A stretch of 64,000 bases of DNA, taken from contig NZ_CP004350.1 in assembly GCF_000550785.1 (NCBI RefSeq), positions 2,274,009 through 2,338,008 of the forward strand, written 5' to 3'. Of this stretch, positions 17,462 to 28,832 are shown piece after piece. Made by a program: the position numbers and the translations under genes. The stretch is from Corynebacterium casei LMG S-19264 (GTDB taxonomy: Bacteria > Actinomycetota > Actinomycetes > Mycobacteriales > Mycobacteriaceae). How positions within the stretch are numbered: position 1 is the first letter of the stretch; each line of letters begins with the position of its first letter. The notes beneath the pieces are model-generated. The model was given only the letters and a program-made list of their open reading frames with translations. It ran no database searches and had not been told where the DNA came from.

Positions 17462-18247
17462 ATGACTGCGAGCTTAAGTCTGGCCGAGTCTCGGCTTAAC
17501 GGCTCTGCCAGCACAAATACCTTGCCAACCATTCAGCCGATTCAGGTGCGTGACCGCGTACACCCCGAAGCCCACATGTTGTTTTGGCAGTACCGTGGCG
17601 CGGCTACCATCATTGCCAGTGGAAAGCCCATTGGGCTGTGCGCGAAGCAGGCATTGTGGCTGCCCGCCGGGGTTCATCATGATATTGAGGTGGACGCAGA
17701 TTCGGTGTTATTGCGAATTTTCTTTGGCGCTAAACATCTAGCCATCGCACCCGAGATGGCTTCGCCGCACATATTTCATGTGGATCAGGAGCTCGCCGGC
17801 AATCTCATGGGCTTGGTTCAAAGTGGCGATTCTTTACTTCAATCAAGCCGCGGGCTGGACCAATATGTTCTGGATCAGCTCAGCATGCAGCTTCGCACCT
17901 TGCCGTGGCCAGAGAGTCCTGCGGCCAAAGAGATTGCACAGATGCTTAACGATGACCCCGGTGACCCCCGCACTCTTCACCAACTAGCTGCGTCGGTACA
18001 TGCTTCCCCGCGAACAATTGAGCGCGCATTCCTCACGGAGACCGATGAGACTTTCCAGGAATGGCGCATGCAGTCGCGCATAGCTAGGGCGAAGCAGCTT
18101 ATCGCCGATGGTCTTGCCATCGACGCGGTTGCGCTACGCGTGGGCTATTCCACCGCGAGTGCCTTTGGCCGGGCGTTTAAGAAACGCACCGGCCTGTCCC
18201 CCAGCGGCTATTTCAACGAGCACGTTGAGAATTATTCGCGAAACTAA
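17462..18247 (+). CDS. AraC-family transcriptional regulator
   Basis: This is a 261-residue regulator with an N-terminal cupin-like sensing domain (HMLFWQYRG, LWLPAGVHHDIEV, about residues 35-90) and a C-terminal double helix-turn-helix (about 160-255). The C-terminal part shows LHQLAASVHASPRTIERAF and VALRVGYSTASAFGRAFKKRTGLSPS, the standard AraC motif. AGGAGA 8 nt before ATG 17462 fixes the start. It is divergent from the siderophore operon and shares its iron-box region. Inference: it senses the siderophore or a related cue and activates the operon. Confidence 0.88.
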   Translation: MTASLSLAESRLNGSASTNTLPTIQPIQVRDRVHPEAHMLFWQYRGAATIIASGKPIGLCAKQALWLPAGVHHDIEVDADSVLLRIFFGAKHLAIAPEMASPHIFHVDQELAGNLMGLVQSGDSLLQSSRGLDQYVLDQLSMQLRTLPWPESPAAKEIAQMLNDDPGDPRTLHQLAASVHASPRTIERAFLTETDETFQEWRMQSRIARAKQLIADGLAIDAVALRVGYSTASAFGRAFKKRTGLSPSGYFNEHVENYSRN

Positions 18248-19665
18248 TGCCAGGTTTTGAGCACTGATTCTGCTGCCCACCACCCCGGCATCCCGTGAAC
18301 ACCGGCTCCGGGTGGTGTAGCACCGGAGGCCATAAATAGTCCCGGCCCGAGGCGATAAGGATTAAGGGAAACGCCCGGCCGCATGACAGATTGGAGGCCC
18401 GCCATAGAACCTCCGGCAATATCACCACCAACAAGATTGGCATTCCAAGCTTCTAATTCGCACGGTGATGTGCGTGTGGCGTCTACAACTGTCTCACGAA
18501 AGCCCGGCGCGAAACGTTCGATCTGTTGTGTGATAAGTTCACGAATTTCACCAGGATAACTCTCAACATAGCCGTGCGGAACGTGCGCATAGCTCCACAG
18601 CGTCAGTCCTCGTGTCGGATCCGCGGCATACTGTTGGCAGACCATAACGAATGGGCGATCCGGCATTCGGCCAGCTGCGACTTCACGTTCAACAAAACTA
18701 ATTTCATCAACAGTTCCTCCCACGTGCACGGTTGCTGCTGTACCCACCCGCGAGTCTTTCCACGGCACAGGCTCGTTGAGTAAGAAGTCCACCTTGTATA
18801 CCGCCGAACCGTATTTCCACTTCTCCAAGCGCTCGCGCGCTTTCAAAGCAAGGTCGGTTCCTTTCAACTGCAAAATCTGCCGCGGGGTGAGGTTCAAGAT
18901 GATGGCATCGGCAGCTGGAAGCTCCCGGAGGTCACTGATTTCAACGCCGGTGTGGATTCGGCCGCCTTTGCTATAAATGACAGAAACTAACGCATCCACG
19001 ATTGCCTGAGAACCGCCTTCTGCAACTGGCCATCCCCTGCTCATCCCCAGCGCACCAAAGAGAATTCCGAAAGCTCCGGTCAATGGCCTGGCTGGTGAGG
19101 TAATTGCATGAACCGCGCTGCTCGCCAGGAGCGCACGAGCTTGTTCCGTCTTAAAGAGCGTCTTTCCTAATAGCGCTGCTGAAGCCAACGCCGGTGGACC
19201 GAATCGCAGCATGTGAACTGGATGCTTGGGGATTCGCAGCATCGAGCCCAGCAGGTTGTCCAGATGCTTATCGATATCCTGCACGACATGACCATGCAGC
19301 CTGGTCCATGCTTTTCCATCAAAGCCCAGGTCTGCAGCCGTCCGTTCAACAGAGCGCGATAAAAAGGCCGCTTCTTTTCCATCAAGCGGATGTGCCATCT
19401 CATATGGGGCATTCTTCCACTTCAGGCCATGTTCTTTAAGATTGAGTTTCTGAAATGCCAGACTAGCAACACCAAATGGATGGCCCGCAGCGCCCAGGTC
19501 CACGATTTCCCCATTAAAGAGCGATGCCGTTGAGCGTGCCGCGCCCCCAGGTGCCGGCGCAGATTCATAAATATCAACGTCCCAGCCTTCAACAAGCAGC
19601 CGCGCTGCGGCAGTAAGCCCATTAGGGCCTGCACCGACAACAACTGCGCGTGGCTGGCTGTTCAT
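18244..19665 (-). CDS. Phytoene-desaturase-like FAD oxidoreductase
   Basis: This flavoprotein is of the carotenoid-desaturase/amine-oxidase superfamily (473 aa). The N-terminus carries the dinucleotide fold AVVVGAGPNGLTAAARLL followed by the ESAPAPGGAARS motif. The C-terminus carries ASGATPPGAGVHGMPGW, the FAD-contacting end typical of CrtI-like and related proteins. No other carotenoid gene is nearby, so the substrate may be a different lipid or polyene. AAAGGA before ATG 19665 supports the start. The stop overlaps the end of the AraC gene on the opposite strand by 4 nt. Confidence 0.85.
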   Translation of the reverse strand: MNSQPRAVVVGAGPNGLTAAARLLVEGWDVDIYESAPAPGGAARSTASLFNGEIVDLGAAGHPFGVASLAFQKLNLKEHGLKWKNAPYEMAHPLDGKEAAFLSRSVERTAADLGFDGKAWTRLHGHVVQDIDKHLDNLLGSMLRIPKHPVHMLRFGPPALASAALLGKTLFKTEQARALLASSAVHAITSPARPLTGAFGILFGALGMSRGWPVAEGGSQAIVDALVSVIYSKGGRIHTGVEISDLRELPAADAIILNLTPRQILQLKGTDLALKARERLEKWKYGSAVYKVDFLLNEPVPWKDSRVGTAATVHVGGTVDEISFVEREVAAGRMPDRPFVMVCQQYAADPTRGLTLWSYAHVPHGYVESYPGEIRELITQQIERFAPGFRETVVDATRTSPCELEAWNANLVGGDIAGGSMAGLQSVMRPGVSLNPYRLGPGLFMASGATPPGAGVHGMPGWWAAESVLKTWH

Positions 19666-19830
19666 TTTCGTCCTTTTATCCGCATCACATATTCCGATAA
19701 ACGAATCAAACTGATGTGTCCACGATCCTATCCGAACCTGCATTCACTGCTTGTGTTGGCCGTTGGATAACTAACACTTTGCTGCGTTGAACGCTGGAAA
19801 TCTTATAGACAGCCAAATGGCAAAGCTACT

Positions 19831-21066
19831 TTAAGGCGACGCTACTGGTGCAATCGTCCTCGTGTACAGGGCACGGAGCTTAGTCTCTTGACGTCCTGCG
19901 ACTGTGCAGCCTAATTGCAGAAGGCGCATGGCGCGCTCGGAGGCATCGACCAGCAAGTCCCGGCCATCGCGCACGGCATCTTCTAAGTCCATAGGGATGG
20001 TCATGATGGATTGCACTGCGCCAATGCCGACATCGTGAACGGTTGGTGCGCCTTCGCCCAAAGAGCCGGCAAGTCCCATCAGTGGCACGCCAGTCTTTTG
20101 GCATCGGCGTGCGATTTCTGCGGGGACCTTGCCGCGTGGGGTTTGGAAGTCAATCGCGCCCTCTGCCGTGATCACTAGGTCAGCGACGCAGATGAGTTCA
20201 TCCAGGTTGCGCTCCGCTGGAAGTTGTTCCAGCAAAACATCGAAGCGTTCACCCGCGACAGCGCCCAAGGCCATCAAACCTGCACCAAGTCCACCAGAAG
20301 CACCCGAGCCAGGTCCATTGTGAAGGTCGGCGACGGGTTTGAAGGTATCGACAAGCAAATCTGCCCAACGGCTCAAACCCTCGGCTAGCTCTTTGACCTG
20401 TGCCTTCGTAGCGCCCTTTTGCGGGCCGAAGACGCGCGCAACACCGCGCTTACCGGTCAACACATTGTGGCGGTTACACGCCATGGTGATGGTGACATCA
20501 CGCAGCCGTGGGTTCATCCCCGAGGTGTCCAAGCTCTTGGCGTGAACCAGGTTGGAACCACCACGTTTTACTTTCTCGGCCTTCTTATTCAAGGCCACAA
20601 CACCGAGTGCTTCCAGTGCGCCCGCACCGCCATCAGAAGTGCCGGAATCACCACAGCCAACTACAATCTTTGAGCAACCATGCGCAATTATGATGTTGAT
20701 GAGCTCACCAACGCCATACGTGGTGGTGGCACCTGGGTCGCGCATATCGCTGGGCACCAAGGCCAGACCCGCGCAGGATGCCATTTCCATGACACCCACG
20801 CCAGACTCCGGGAACTCAACCCAGGTGGCTTGGACCTTCTTGCCCACTGGTCCCATCACGGTTTCAGTATGGGTCACTGCGCCCTGGCGCTGCGCGAGGA
20901 TGTCCACGGTGCCCTCACCACCATCGGGGACGGGGAAAGTGTCTACGCGGGAGCCAGGAAGAACACGGCGGATGCCGGCGGCAATCGCATCAGCGACTTC
21001 AATCGCTGAGAGGGATTCCTTGAATCCGGAAGGTGCAACGAGGATACGTTCAGGTGCGTACAACAT
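19831..21066 (-). CDS. Glycerate kinase
   Basis: This 411-residue enzyme of the GarK/GlxK family phosphorylates D-glycerate with ATP. Landmarks are the N-terminal APSGFKESLSA, PDGGEGTVD, the substrate-site GCGDSGTSDGGAGALEALG, and the C-terminal ADLVITAEGAIDFQTPRGK with its catalytic region. AAAGGAG before ATG 21066 sets the start, 13 bp after the transporter gene's stop. Next to a DASS carrier it suggests uptake and phosphorylation of glycerate or a related acid. Confidence 0.92.
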   Translation of the reverse strand: MLYAPERILVAPSGFKESLSAIEVADAIAAGIRRVLPGSRVDTFPVPDGGEGTVDILAQRQGAVTHTETVMGPVGKKVQATWVEFPESGVGVMEMASCAGLALVPSDMRDPGATTTYGVGELINIIIAHGCSKIVVGCGDSGTSDGGAGALEALGVVALNKKAEKVKRGGSNLVHAKSLDTSGMNPRLRDVTITMACNRHNVLTGKRGVARVFGPQKGATKAQVKELAEGLSRWADLLVDTFKPVADLHNGPGSGASGGLGAGLMALGAVAGERFDVLLEQLPAERNLDELICVADLVITAEGAIDFQTPRGKVPAEIARRCQKTGVPLMGLAGSLGEGAPTVHDVGIGAVQSIMTIPMDLEDAVRDGRDLLVDASERAMRLLQLGCTVAGRQETKLRALYTRTIAPVASP

Positions 21067-21079
21067 GGGAAAACTCCTT

Positions 21080-22573
21080 TTATAGGTAGAGGTTGAGGCC
21101 AAGAGCTGGCCATATCAGCCAGGCAAATAGCGCCATGACTAGAAGGTGAATGGGAAAGAGAACCGCTGCCATGCGCATGAGTTCGCGGTTAGCAAATGGA
21201 GCGGGCTCGTGGCCGGAGAAAATGGCCAGTGGCTTTGCCGAGGACGGCAAAGTGTGGCAAAAGCCCGCTGCCACGGTGGAGATAAAAGCCACCGCCACTG
21301 GGTTAACACCCACCGCGGGTGCTGTGGCCACCACCAGTGGAATCAGCACCGCTGAGCGCGCGGAACGCGACTGGATAACCAGGTGCGCTGCGGAAGAAAC
21401 AATGATGACCAATGCTACGAACACCATCGGGTTTGCTGAACCCAGGATTGCGGTAGCAAGGACATCCGCTGCGCCGGAAGACAGTAGTGCCCCGCTCATG
21501 GCGATGGTTGCTGCCATAAACAGCAGCAAGTTCCACGGAACCTGGCGGATGGTTTCTTTGAAATCCACGGTGCCCATCTGTGGCGAGCAAATCAGCAACG
21601 CCGCCAAGACCGCCACTAGTGCTGGGTCAATGCCGTGCAAGGATTCGCTAAACCACAGCGCCACTGCCGCGCCCAGAATGGCTATTGAGCGTTGCTGATC
21701 AGAAGACAAGGGCCCGATAACCGAGTCGCCAAAGTCAGCAGTGGTGAGCTGTACTTTCTCGGCGCGCTGCGCGGAGGTGGAAAACATCCGCAGCACCACT
21801 TCTGCGGAGACATGCGCCATGACCAGTGCATAGGGCAGGCCCAGCACAATCCAGCGGGTAAAGGAAATCTCCGGTAAGTCATTGGTGCCCAGAATCTGCA
21901 CCGTAATGAGGTGCGCGCCAGCACCAATCAGCGATGCTGCCGCGGTAAACAACACAACGGTTGGCAATACCAAGGCCAGCACTTTCACCAGCCACTGCTG
22001 CGGTGTCGGCAGCACGCCGCGCAGCGCAATGAGTACTGGGAGGATGAGCGCTGCACGCCCACTGGTGGCAGGTACCGCGAAGGCGGTGGCTGTAATAGCC
22101 AAGGCCAGCAAATGTACCAGCCCATGCGGTGTGCTGACTCGGCGCGTTAACCACGCCGTTGCCCGCAGTGCCAGCCCGGACTGTGTCACCGCGGCGGAGA
22201 GAATGAAGGCGCCAATGAGAAGCCACGTAGTGTCATCGCCAAGCGCTGCGAAGAACTCCTCTGCGCTCAACGCATTAGCCAACACCAGGGCACTAGCTGC
22301 GCCCAGTGCCACGTAAGTATCATTCAACGTGCCAAATACCCACAGCCAAATCGCGGCGGCAAACACAGTCAGTGTGGCCTGCGCCTCCGGACTTAATGCG
22401 CTGGTCAATACCCACACCCCGGCGACTACGGCGATACCGACGGCCGTCTTCCATGAGCCTAAGTGTGGACGGGCGAACTGCCGTCCAACCTTTGGCAAAA
22501 GCCGCGGCGCAGGAGGGCTACTGCTTATTACGGTCTGCATCCCTGCTATTTGATTTCTTGCTGCTTTCGTCAT
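21080..22573 (-). CDS. DASS/SLC13-family anion transporter
   Basis: This is a sodium- or proton-coupled carboxylate carrier of the divalent-anion:Na+ symporter family, about 497 residues with about 12 membrane segments. Family signatures include GDDTTWLLIGAFILSAAVTQSG and the C-terminal half-repeat with FCHTLPSSAKPLAIF. GGGAGGTG before ATG 22573 fixes the start, which lies 56 nt inside the end of the upstream sensor-like gene. With glycerate kinase next in the operon, glycerate or a dicarboxylate is the likely cargo. Confidence 0.88.
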   Translation of the reverse strand: MTKAARNQIAGMQTVISSSPPAPRLLPKVGRQFARPHLGSWKTAVGIAVVAGVWVLTSALSPEAQATLTVFAAAIWLWVFGTLNDTYVALGAASALVLANALSAEEFFAALGDDTTWLLIGAFILSAAVTQSGLALRATAWLTRRVSTPHGLVHLLALAITATAFAVPATSGRAALILPVLIALRGVLPTPQQWLVKVLALVLPTVVLFTAAASLIGAGAHLITVQILGTNDLPEISFTRWIVLGLPYALVMAHVSAEVVLRMFSTSAQRAEKVQLTTADFGDSVIGPLSSDQQRSIAILGAAVALWFSESLHGIDPALVAVLAALLICSPQMGTVDFKETIRQVPWNLLLFMAATIAMSGALLSSGAADVLATAILGSANPMVFVALVIIVSSAAHLVIQSRSARSAVLIPLVVATAPAVGVNPVAVAFISTVAAGFCHTLPSSAKPLAIFSGHEPAPFANRELMRMAAVLFPIHLLVMALFAWLIWPALGLNLYL

Positions 22574-23834
22574 GATGTTCACCTCCCGCGGGAAGTTCGA
22601 GGAGCACCGTGGTGCCAGATGAGGCATCGGCAGTCACCAGCGCGCGTCCGCCGTGGGAATCTGCCACGGTGCGCACAACGGCTGCATAGGTGGAGCTGAC
22701 GGGCCATGAGATCATCGCGGCAGCCTGCTCATCATCGGCGACAAAGTCCGCGGCGGTAATCCACAGCCGGGCAGTATCACCATTGACGTGCGCACCAGCA
22801 CGCAATGGCTGTTGTGCATGCGGCGCCAACATCCCGGCGATGGCACGTAGGGCATCGGCAAGCGCTGTGCGATCCACCTGTGCCGTACCGGATGCATCGA
22901 ATGCCTGCGCATCAAAATCACGCGCAATCACGCCCAAGTCAGCCTGCTCAGTAGCAATACCGCGCGTGCCCGGGGCAAGCCGCGAAAGTGCCATTAATGA
23001 TTCACACGTCGCACGCAGCTTCTCCGGTTGATTAATACCCTCGCGGATCTCACGCGCCGCAGCCTGCGTGACCGACTGGTTGATTCCACGAACTTCATAT
23101 TCACGCACCCAAGCGTCGTTGTATGCCCTGGCTAACTCCGTGATTTCATCCGTACCATCAAAGCCCAGCCGGGTGGCTGAACCACTACGACTATCTTCGG
23201 CCGCCTGGTGCGAAACCTTCCGGATGGGTGCGAGCAAACGTCCAGTGATCAGCCACGCGAGAAACGCCGCTAGCACCAGAACCCCGGCCGCGACCAAAGC
23301 GACCACCCGCATGAGTTCAGCAATCTCGCGGTAATCCGAGTCCGTAAACCGGGCCACCATCAGCTTGACCTCTTGCGAACCCTCGCCGCCATCGACGGTG
23401 ACGGTCCCCCAATGAATCGGATCGCCGTCATCGGGTACGTATACTCCCGCCGGCATGGGTGATTCGGTGGCATGTTGAATGAGCGGATCTCCCTCCGCCA
23501 AGCTGCGGCCAGCAGGACCTGGAAGTCCAACAAGCCTTCCATCAACAATTCCCACCAATGCTTCATCACGGGTTGGAATCTGCCGGGACAAGAACACCTG
23601 TAACAACCGAGTGTTTGAGGCAAAAGGTTGCGAAGTCTCCGGATCCACTCCGACTTGTGCCAGGGACCGAAACTCTTCTAGCTCCTGGATCACATCTTCA
23701 TTGGCTTTCTCCGGCACAGCGCCCAGCAGCACCGTCCGCGTGGTGAGCACGATAGCCAAAAGCGAAATTGCAACTAGACCTAACAACCAGAACAACAGCC
23801 GTGAACGCGAGGAATGACGAGCCATGTCAGGCAT
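22518..23834 (-). CDS. Membrane sensor protein, degenerate histidine-kinase-like
   Basis: This 438-residue protein is built like a sensor kinase: two membrane helices (about residues 14-34 and 176-196), an extracellular domain of about 140 residues between them, and a HAMP linker (LLAPIRKVSHQAAEDS). The cytoplasmic part lacks a recognisable phospho-acceptor box (no SHELRTP-like stretch) and the N-box Asn; only a late GTTVLLELP-like G2 region recalls the ATPase fold. No response regulator gene lies next to it. GGGAGG before the first ATG supports the start. It overlaps the carrier gene by 56 nt and may sense its substrate. Confidence 0.7.
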   Translation of the reverse strand: MPDMARHSSRSRLLFWLLGLVAISLLAIVLTTRTVLLGAVPEKANEDVIQELEEFRSLAQVGVDPETSQPFASNTRLLQVFLSRQIPTRDEALVGIVDGRLVGLPGPAGRSLAEGDPLIQHATESPMPAGVYVPDDGDPIHWGTVTVDGGEGSQEVKLMVARFTDSDYREIAELMRVVALVAAGVLVLAAFLAWLITGRLLAPIRKVSHQAAEDSRSGSATRLGFDGTDEITELARAYNDAWVREYEVRGINQSVTQAAAREIREGINQPEKLRATCESLMALSRLAPGTRGIATEQADLGVIARDFDAQAFDASGTAQVDRTALADALRAIAGMLAPHAQQPLRAGAHVNGDTARLWITAADFVADDEQAAAMISWPVSSTYAAVVRTVADSHGGRALVTADASSGTTVLLELPAGGEHHDESSKKSNSRDADRNKQ

Positions 23835-23992
23835 TGCAGCCTCCCTCCATATAAGTAATCAGCACTCCAATTTGGAATGCTGACTACCGTATAAACGAAG
23901 GATGAAGCTGCCATTAGGCGTTCATTAAACAATCTTCATGTCTGATTTTTGTATCTAAGTGCGAAGCGCATCCTCAGGAGAATGGCGCGCTG

Positions 23993-24601
23993 CTACTCGT
24001 CTGAACTGGCAGAATGCTGCACCACATCACGCAAAGTCCCGCGCGCTTGGTCAGCAATGGCGGCGAAAGCCTCAGGCGTGTGGCCATCAATTTCGGCGCG
24101 GGTGCCAATCCAGCGGAATACTCCGTTGAGCATGTGGGTTGTCATTGCGACTTCATCATCAAGTTCTTCTTTTGAGCGCTGCGGATACTGGGAGCGCAGG
24201 CGCAAGGTGATAATTTCGTTGAGCTCACCTTCCAAAGCTTCCAGTCTTTCCATTTGTTTGGTCAGCAGCGATGGAGTCGCAGCAATGACCTTCCAGCGGT
24301 CAGAGGCGCGATGATGTGTGCGTCCCTCCGTGGGCATTGTTATCAGTGAAACGGCGTCAAGCAGCAGAGAGCCATTTGAGACTATAAACTCGCGCGCGGC
24401 CCGCTCATCCACTTCGGGGAGGTCACGGCCTAAAAGCGCATCATCTTTCGTGGGGAAATGGTTAAAGAAGGTTCGTTGGGTGACACCGACTTGTTCGCAG
24501 ATCATATCGACGGTGACCTGTTCATAACCGCGTTCTAGCGCCAGATCCAAAGCAGCGTCTTCAATAGCAGTCTTGGTTGCTTCCGCGCGTGGACTGGTCA
24601 T
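23993..24601 (-). CDS. TetR-family repressor
   Basis: This is a 202-residue TetR-type regulator. The helix-turn-helix covers about residues 10-55 (EDAALDLALERGYEQVTVDM, then VGVTQRTFFNHFPTKDDALL), and the remaining part is an all-helical ligand and dimer domain. GGAGG precedes the ATG. It is divergent from an MFS drug-efflux gene, the usual layout for a repressor that controls its neighbour and itself. Confidence 0.9.
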   Translation of the reverse strand: MTSPRAEATKTAIEDAALDLALERGYEQVTVDMICEQVGVTQRTFFNHFPTKDDALLGRDLPEVDERAAREFIVSNGSLLLDAVSLITMPTEGRTHHRASDRWKVIAATPSLLTKQMERLEALEGELNEIITLRLRSQYPQRSKEELDDEVAMTTHMLNGVFRWIGTRAEIDGHTPEAFAAIADQARGTLRDVVQHSASSDE

Positions 24602-24678
24602 CTATGGCCTCCATCTCAATTTAAATCCCTTGCGTCTATTTTCTCAGACTACTAGGTTGGCACCTCAATTGCAGTAGG

Positions 24679-26408
<1,730 letters not shown>

Positions 26409-26426
26409 TCTCCTTTGAGCACGCCG

Positions 26427-26777
26427 TTACTCGGCACGCTTAACAATCTTGGACGCCAGTGCTTCATCCAGCACGGCGTCCATTCCTGTATTAAGACGCA
26501 CCGGCATTCCAGAAATGAGAATTGCAATGGGTTCATAGCCTTGAAGCCAGCATCTGAAGTTCAACTCCCCAAGAGTGATGATCTCCTCTGCACTGAAGGT
26601 TTTCTCTCCTCGCATGAGCTTGGCAAAGACGTCATGTGCATTGCTTGCTAGAAGTAAGAGTTCAAGGTCCGCACGAGCATCATGAACATCGGCTGTATGC
26701 CAGCGCCGATGGGGTTCAACTTCACTCGGTATTACAGACATGACTTCATCAGTCAATTCGCCCTCGCGATTTGTCAT
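26427..26777 (-). CDS. Small protein of unknown function (116 aa)
   Basis: I do not recognise this family. The protein is acidic, helical and soluble, with no signal peptide. A central stretch FSAEEIITLGELNFRCWLQG (about residues 61-80) could be a compact helical pair. GGGGAGC before ATG 26777 is a good ribosome-binding site and sets the start, 18 codons inside the longer open frame. It converges with the MFS gene (18 bp between stops). It has no operon partner. Confidence 0.65.
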   Translation of the reverse strand: MTNREGELTDEVMSVIPSEVEPHRRWHTADVHDARADLELLLLASNAHDVFAKLMRGEKTFSAEEIITLGELNFRCWLQGYEPIAILISGMPVRLNTGMDAVLDEALASKIVKRAE

Positions 26778-26849
26778 GTTTGCTCCCCAATTCGTAGTCC
26801 TCGTCAATTGGAGCAAGCGTAGCGCGAGCACAGGCTCGTGGATAGATCG

Positions 26850-26891
26850 AAAATAGCCACAGTCGGCATTTCTACTGACTGTGGCTATTTT
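26850..26891. terminator. Terminator of initiator tRNA copy 2
   Basis: A perfect 15-bp stem (26850-26864 and 26877-26891) starts with AAAA and ends with TTTT, so it can work on both strands. It lies 5 bp from the 3' end of the minus-strand tRNA. Confidence 0.85.
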
Positions 26892-26896
26892 GTAAT

Positions 26897-26973
26897 TGGT
26901 AGCGGGGGCAGGATTCGAACCTACGACCTCTGGGTTATGAGCCCAGCGAGCTACCGAGCTGCTCCACCCCGCG
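26897..26973 (-). tRNA. Initiator tRNA-fMet (CAU), copy 2
   Basis: This 77-nt gene is identical to the one at 6334-6410, including the encoded CCA, the CAU anticodon, the GGG/CCC anticodon stem and the mismatched C-A acceptor end. The terminator downstream is a different sequence from that of copy 1. Confidence 0.95.
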
Positions 26974-27105
26974 ACGAATGAACTTTACGTTCACCTGCGC
27001 TTTGCTTGAAGTTCAAGCGTTGGCGACTTGCTCAACTATACACACGGGTGGGAAAAGACCCAAATCAACGGAAGAACAGGGACAGAGCAGTGATGGATTC
27101 GGATT

Positions 27106-28819
27106 CTTAATTTCAGACCGTCGTTGCACCATTTCTAGTCGGAGGTAGTGCAATGAATAACCGTCCTAGTGGTCCGTTCCACTCGTTGTCGGATGCAGAT
27201 AAAGAAGGTCTTCGCGACTTGCTCGGTCAGGGGATGAGTCTACGTCAGGCAGTGTTGCGTTTGGGTTGCAATCGCAGGCATGCATGGTTTTATGCCCATG
27301 CTGAAGAACTGATCGATTATCGTCCTCGTGTTGTTGACGAACAGCGCGTATTACGGGCATTGGAATTAGTTCGTGCTGGTATCCCCGTTTATGCTGCTGC
27401 TAGGCAACTAGGGATCTCAGATACTGTTTTGCGTAATCGCGCGACAAAGCAAGGCCTTGTCAGTCCCGTATCTTGGCCACAGCGCAGAATCAACAACACT
27501 AATCTGCGGGTGGACTACCTGCGTTTGCGCCTGGCTGGCCTGCCGAAAAAGTCTGCTGCGTCTGCCATCGAGATTTGTATACGAACAGCGACTTCTTTCG
27601 AAAGCGGCTTAGAAAACTATGGTGAGCCGCCCCGCAATAGCTTTGTTTCTGCAGGCCCTTTGGCGAAAGTGTATAACAAGCTTATGAACCGCCTTTTGCA
27701 GGTCAACGCAGCTATCGAGCCTTATCGCAGGCCGGAGCCCAAACTGCCACCTGGCACCGACCCGTATAAGCCGATTAGCTCACGGTATCTATCCCACCTA
27801 GACCGCGTGACGATAGCTGACTTATACCGGGAAGGTCTTGGCGTACGAGAGATAGCCCGCAAACTTCACAGGTCGCATTCTTCTATTAGCCGCGAGCTTC
27901 GCCGCAATCACAGTGCTGAAGGTCCTTATCGTCCAGAAGCTGCACAATTGAAAGCTGTAGCACGCAGGGCTCGTCCACAGTTGGGAAAGCTGGTGGCATC
28001 GCCACGATTGCGTAATTATGTTGTGGAAAAGCTGCAGGCACAATGGTCACCAGAAGAAATTGCTGGGCGTATCCGGCATGACTATCCGGATGATCAGGAG
28101 ATGCGAGTGAGCCATGAAACCATCTATGAAGCGTTTTACCTAGAAGCGAAGGGTCGACTCAAAGACGAAGGACTGACACTTCCCACCGGACGAGTACGTC
28201 GACGCAAGCGCACTAGCCCACGCGAAGATAAAGCTAATGACCGGTTTGTCGACAAGATGATTCTGATTGATGAGCGCCCAGACGAAGTCGATGAACGCGT
28301 CATCCCCGGGCATTGGGAAGGCGACCTCATCTTAGGAGCGCACAACAAGTCCGCGATTATCACCTTGGTTGAGCGCGTCAGCCGATTCGTTGTCTTAGGT
28401 CATTTACCAGGCCGTCATGATTCCATGGCTGTGTTGCAGTCGTTGACCGCGTCGGTGCAGAACCTGGATAAATCAATATGGTCATCAATAACGTGGGACC
28501 AGGGATCGGAAATGGCTGGCCATAAAGCCTTTAGTATGGCCACTGATATTCAAATCTATTTCGCACATCCTGGTTCACCGTGGGAGCGAGGTAGTAACGA
28601 AAACACCAACGGAAGGCTGCGGCGCAACCTTCCGAAATCATCTGACCTGTCACAATACTCTGCTGAAGACCTAGAAATGATAGCCAATATCCACAACCAC
28701 AAACCCAGGAAAATCCTGGGCTGGAAAACACCAGCCGAAGTCATGGCACAAGCACTCAAAGAAACCGGTAGCATCACCTAAATACACATTAACCGGTGCA
28801 ACGACGCCTAGAATTCAAG
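27106..28819 (+). mobile_element. IS30-family insertion sequence
   Basis: The element carries one full-length IS30-type transposase and imperfect terminal inverted repeats of about 25 bp. The inner 12 bp (GTCGTTGCACC and flank) are the best conserved, and about 19 of 25 positions match. Both sides share GATTC at the edge, so a 3-bp ATT target duplication (27103-27105 and 28820-28822) fits but cannot be placed exactly. The element lies between the second tRNA-fMet and the terminator of the UPF0182 gene. Confidence 0.75.
27153..28781 (+). CDS. IS30-family transposase
   Basis: This 542-residue transposase is longer than typical IS30 proteins because of an N-terminal extension with two helix-turn-helix-like regions (about residues 15-50 and 65-110). 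The IS30 helix-turn-helix follows (YREGLGVREIARKLHRSHSS, about 228-250). The DDE core shows Asp in HWEGDLILG, Asp in TWDQGSEMAGH and Glu in GSNENTNGRLRR. GGAGG before the ATG sets the start. The gene appears intact. Confidence 0.93.
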   Translation: MNNRPSGPFHSLSDADKEGLRDLLGQGMSLRQAVLRLGCNRRHAWFYAHAEELIDYRPRVVDEQRVLRALELVRAGIPVYAAARQLGISDTVLRNRATKQGLVSPVSWPQRRINNTNLRVDYLRLRLAGLPKKSAASAIEICIRTATSFESGLENYGEPPRNSFVSAGPLAKVYNKLMNRLLQVNAAIEPYRRPEPKLPPGTDPYKPISSRYLSHLDRVTIADLYREGLGVREIARKLHRSHSSISRELRRNHSAEGPYRPEAAQLKAVARRARPQLGKLVASPRLRNYVVEKLQAQWSPEEIAGRIRHDYPDDQEMRVSHETIYEAFYLEAKGRLKDEGLTLPTGRVRRRKRTSPREDKANDRFVDKMILIDERPDEVDERVIPGHWEGDLILGAHNKSAIITLVERVSRFVVLGHLPGRHDSMAVLQSLTASVQNLDKSIWSSITWDQGSEMAGHKAFSMATDIQIYFAHPGSPWERGSNENTNGRLRRNLPKSSDLSQYSAEDLEMIANIHNHKPRKILGWKTPAEVMAQALKETGSIT

Positions 28820-28832
28820 ATTCGGTCTAGAT

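Noticed and set aside
27096..28825. A 7-bp duplication GATTCGG flanking the IS30 element
   Set aside because: It would require unequal inverted repeats; the family makes 2-3 bp duplications, and a 3-bp ATT fits better.
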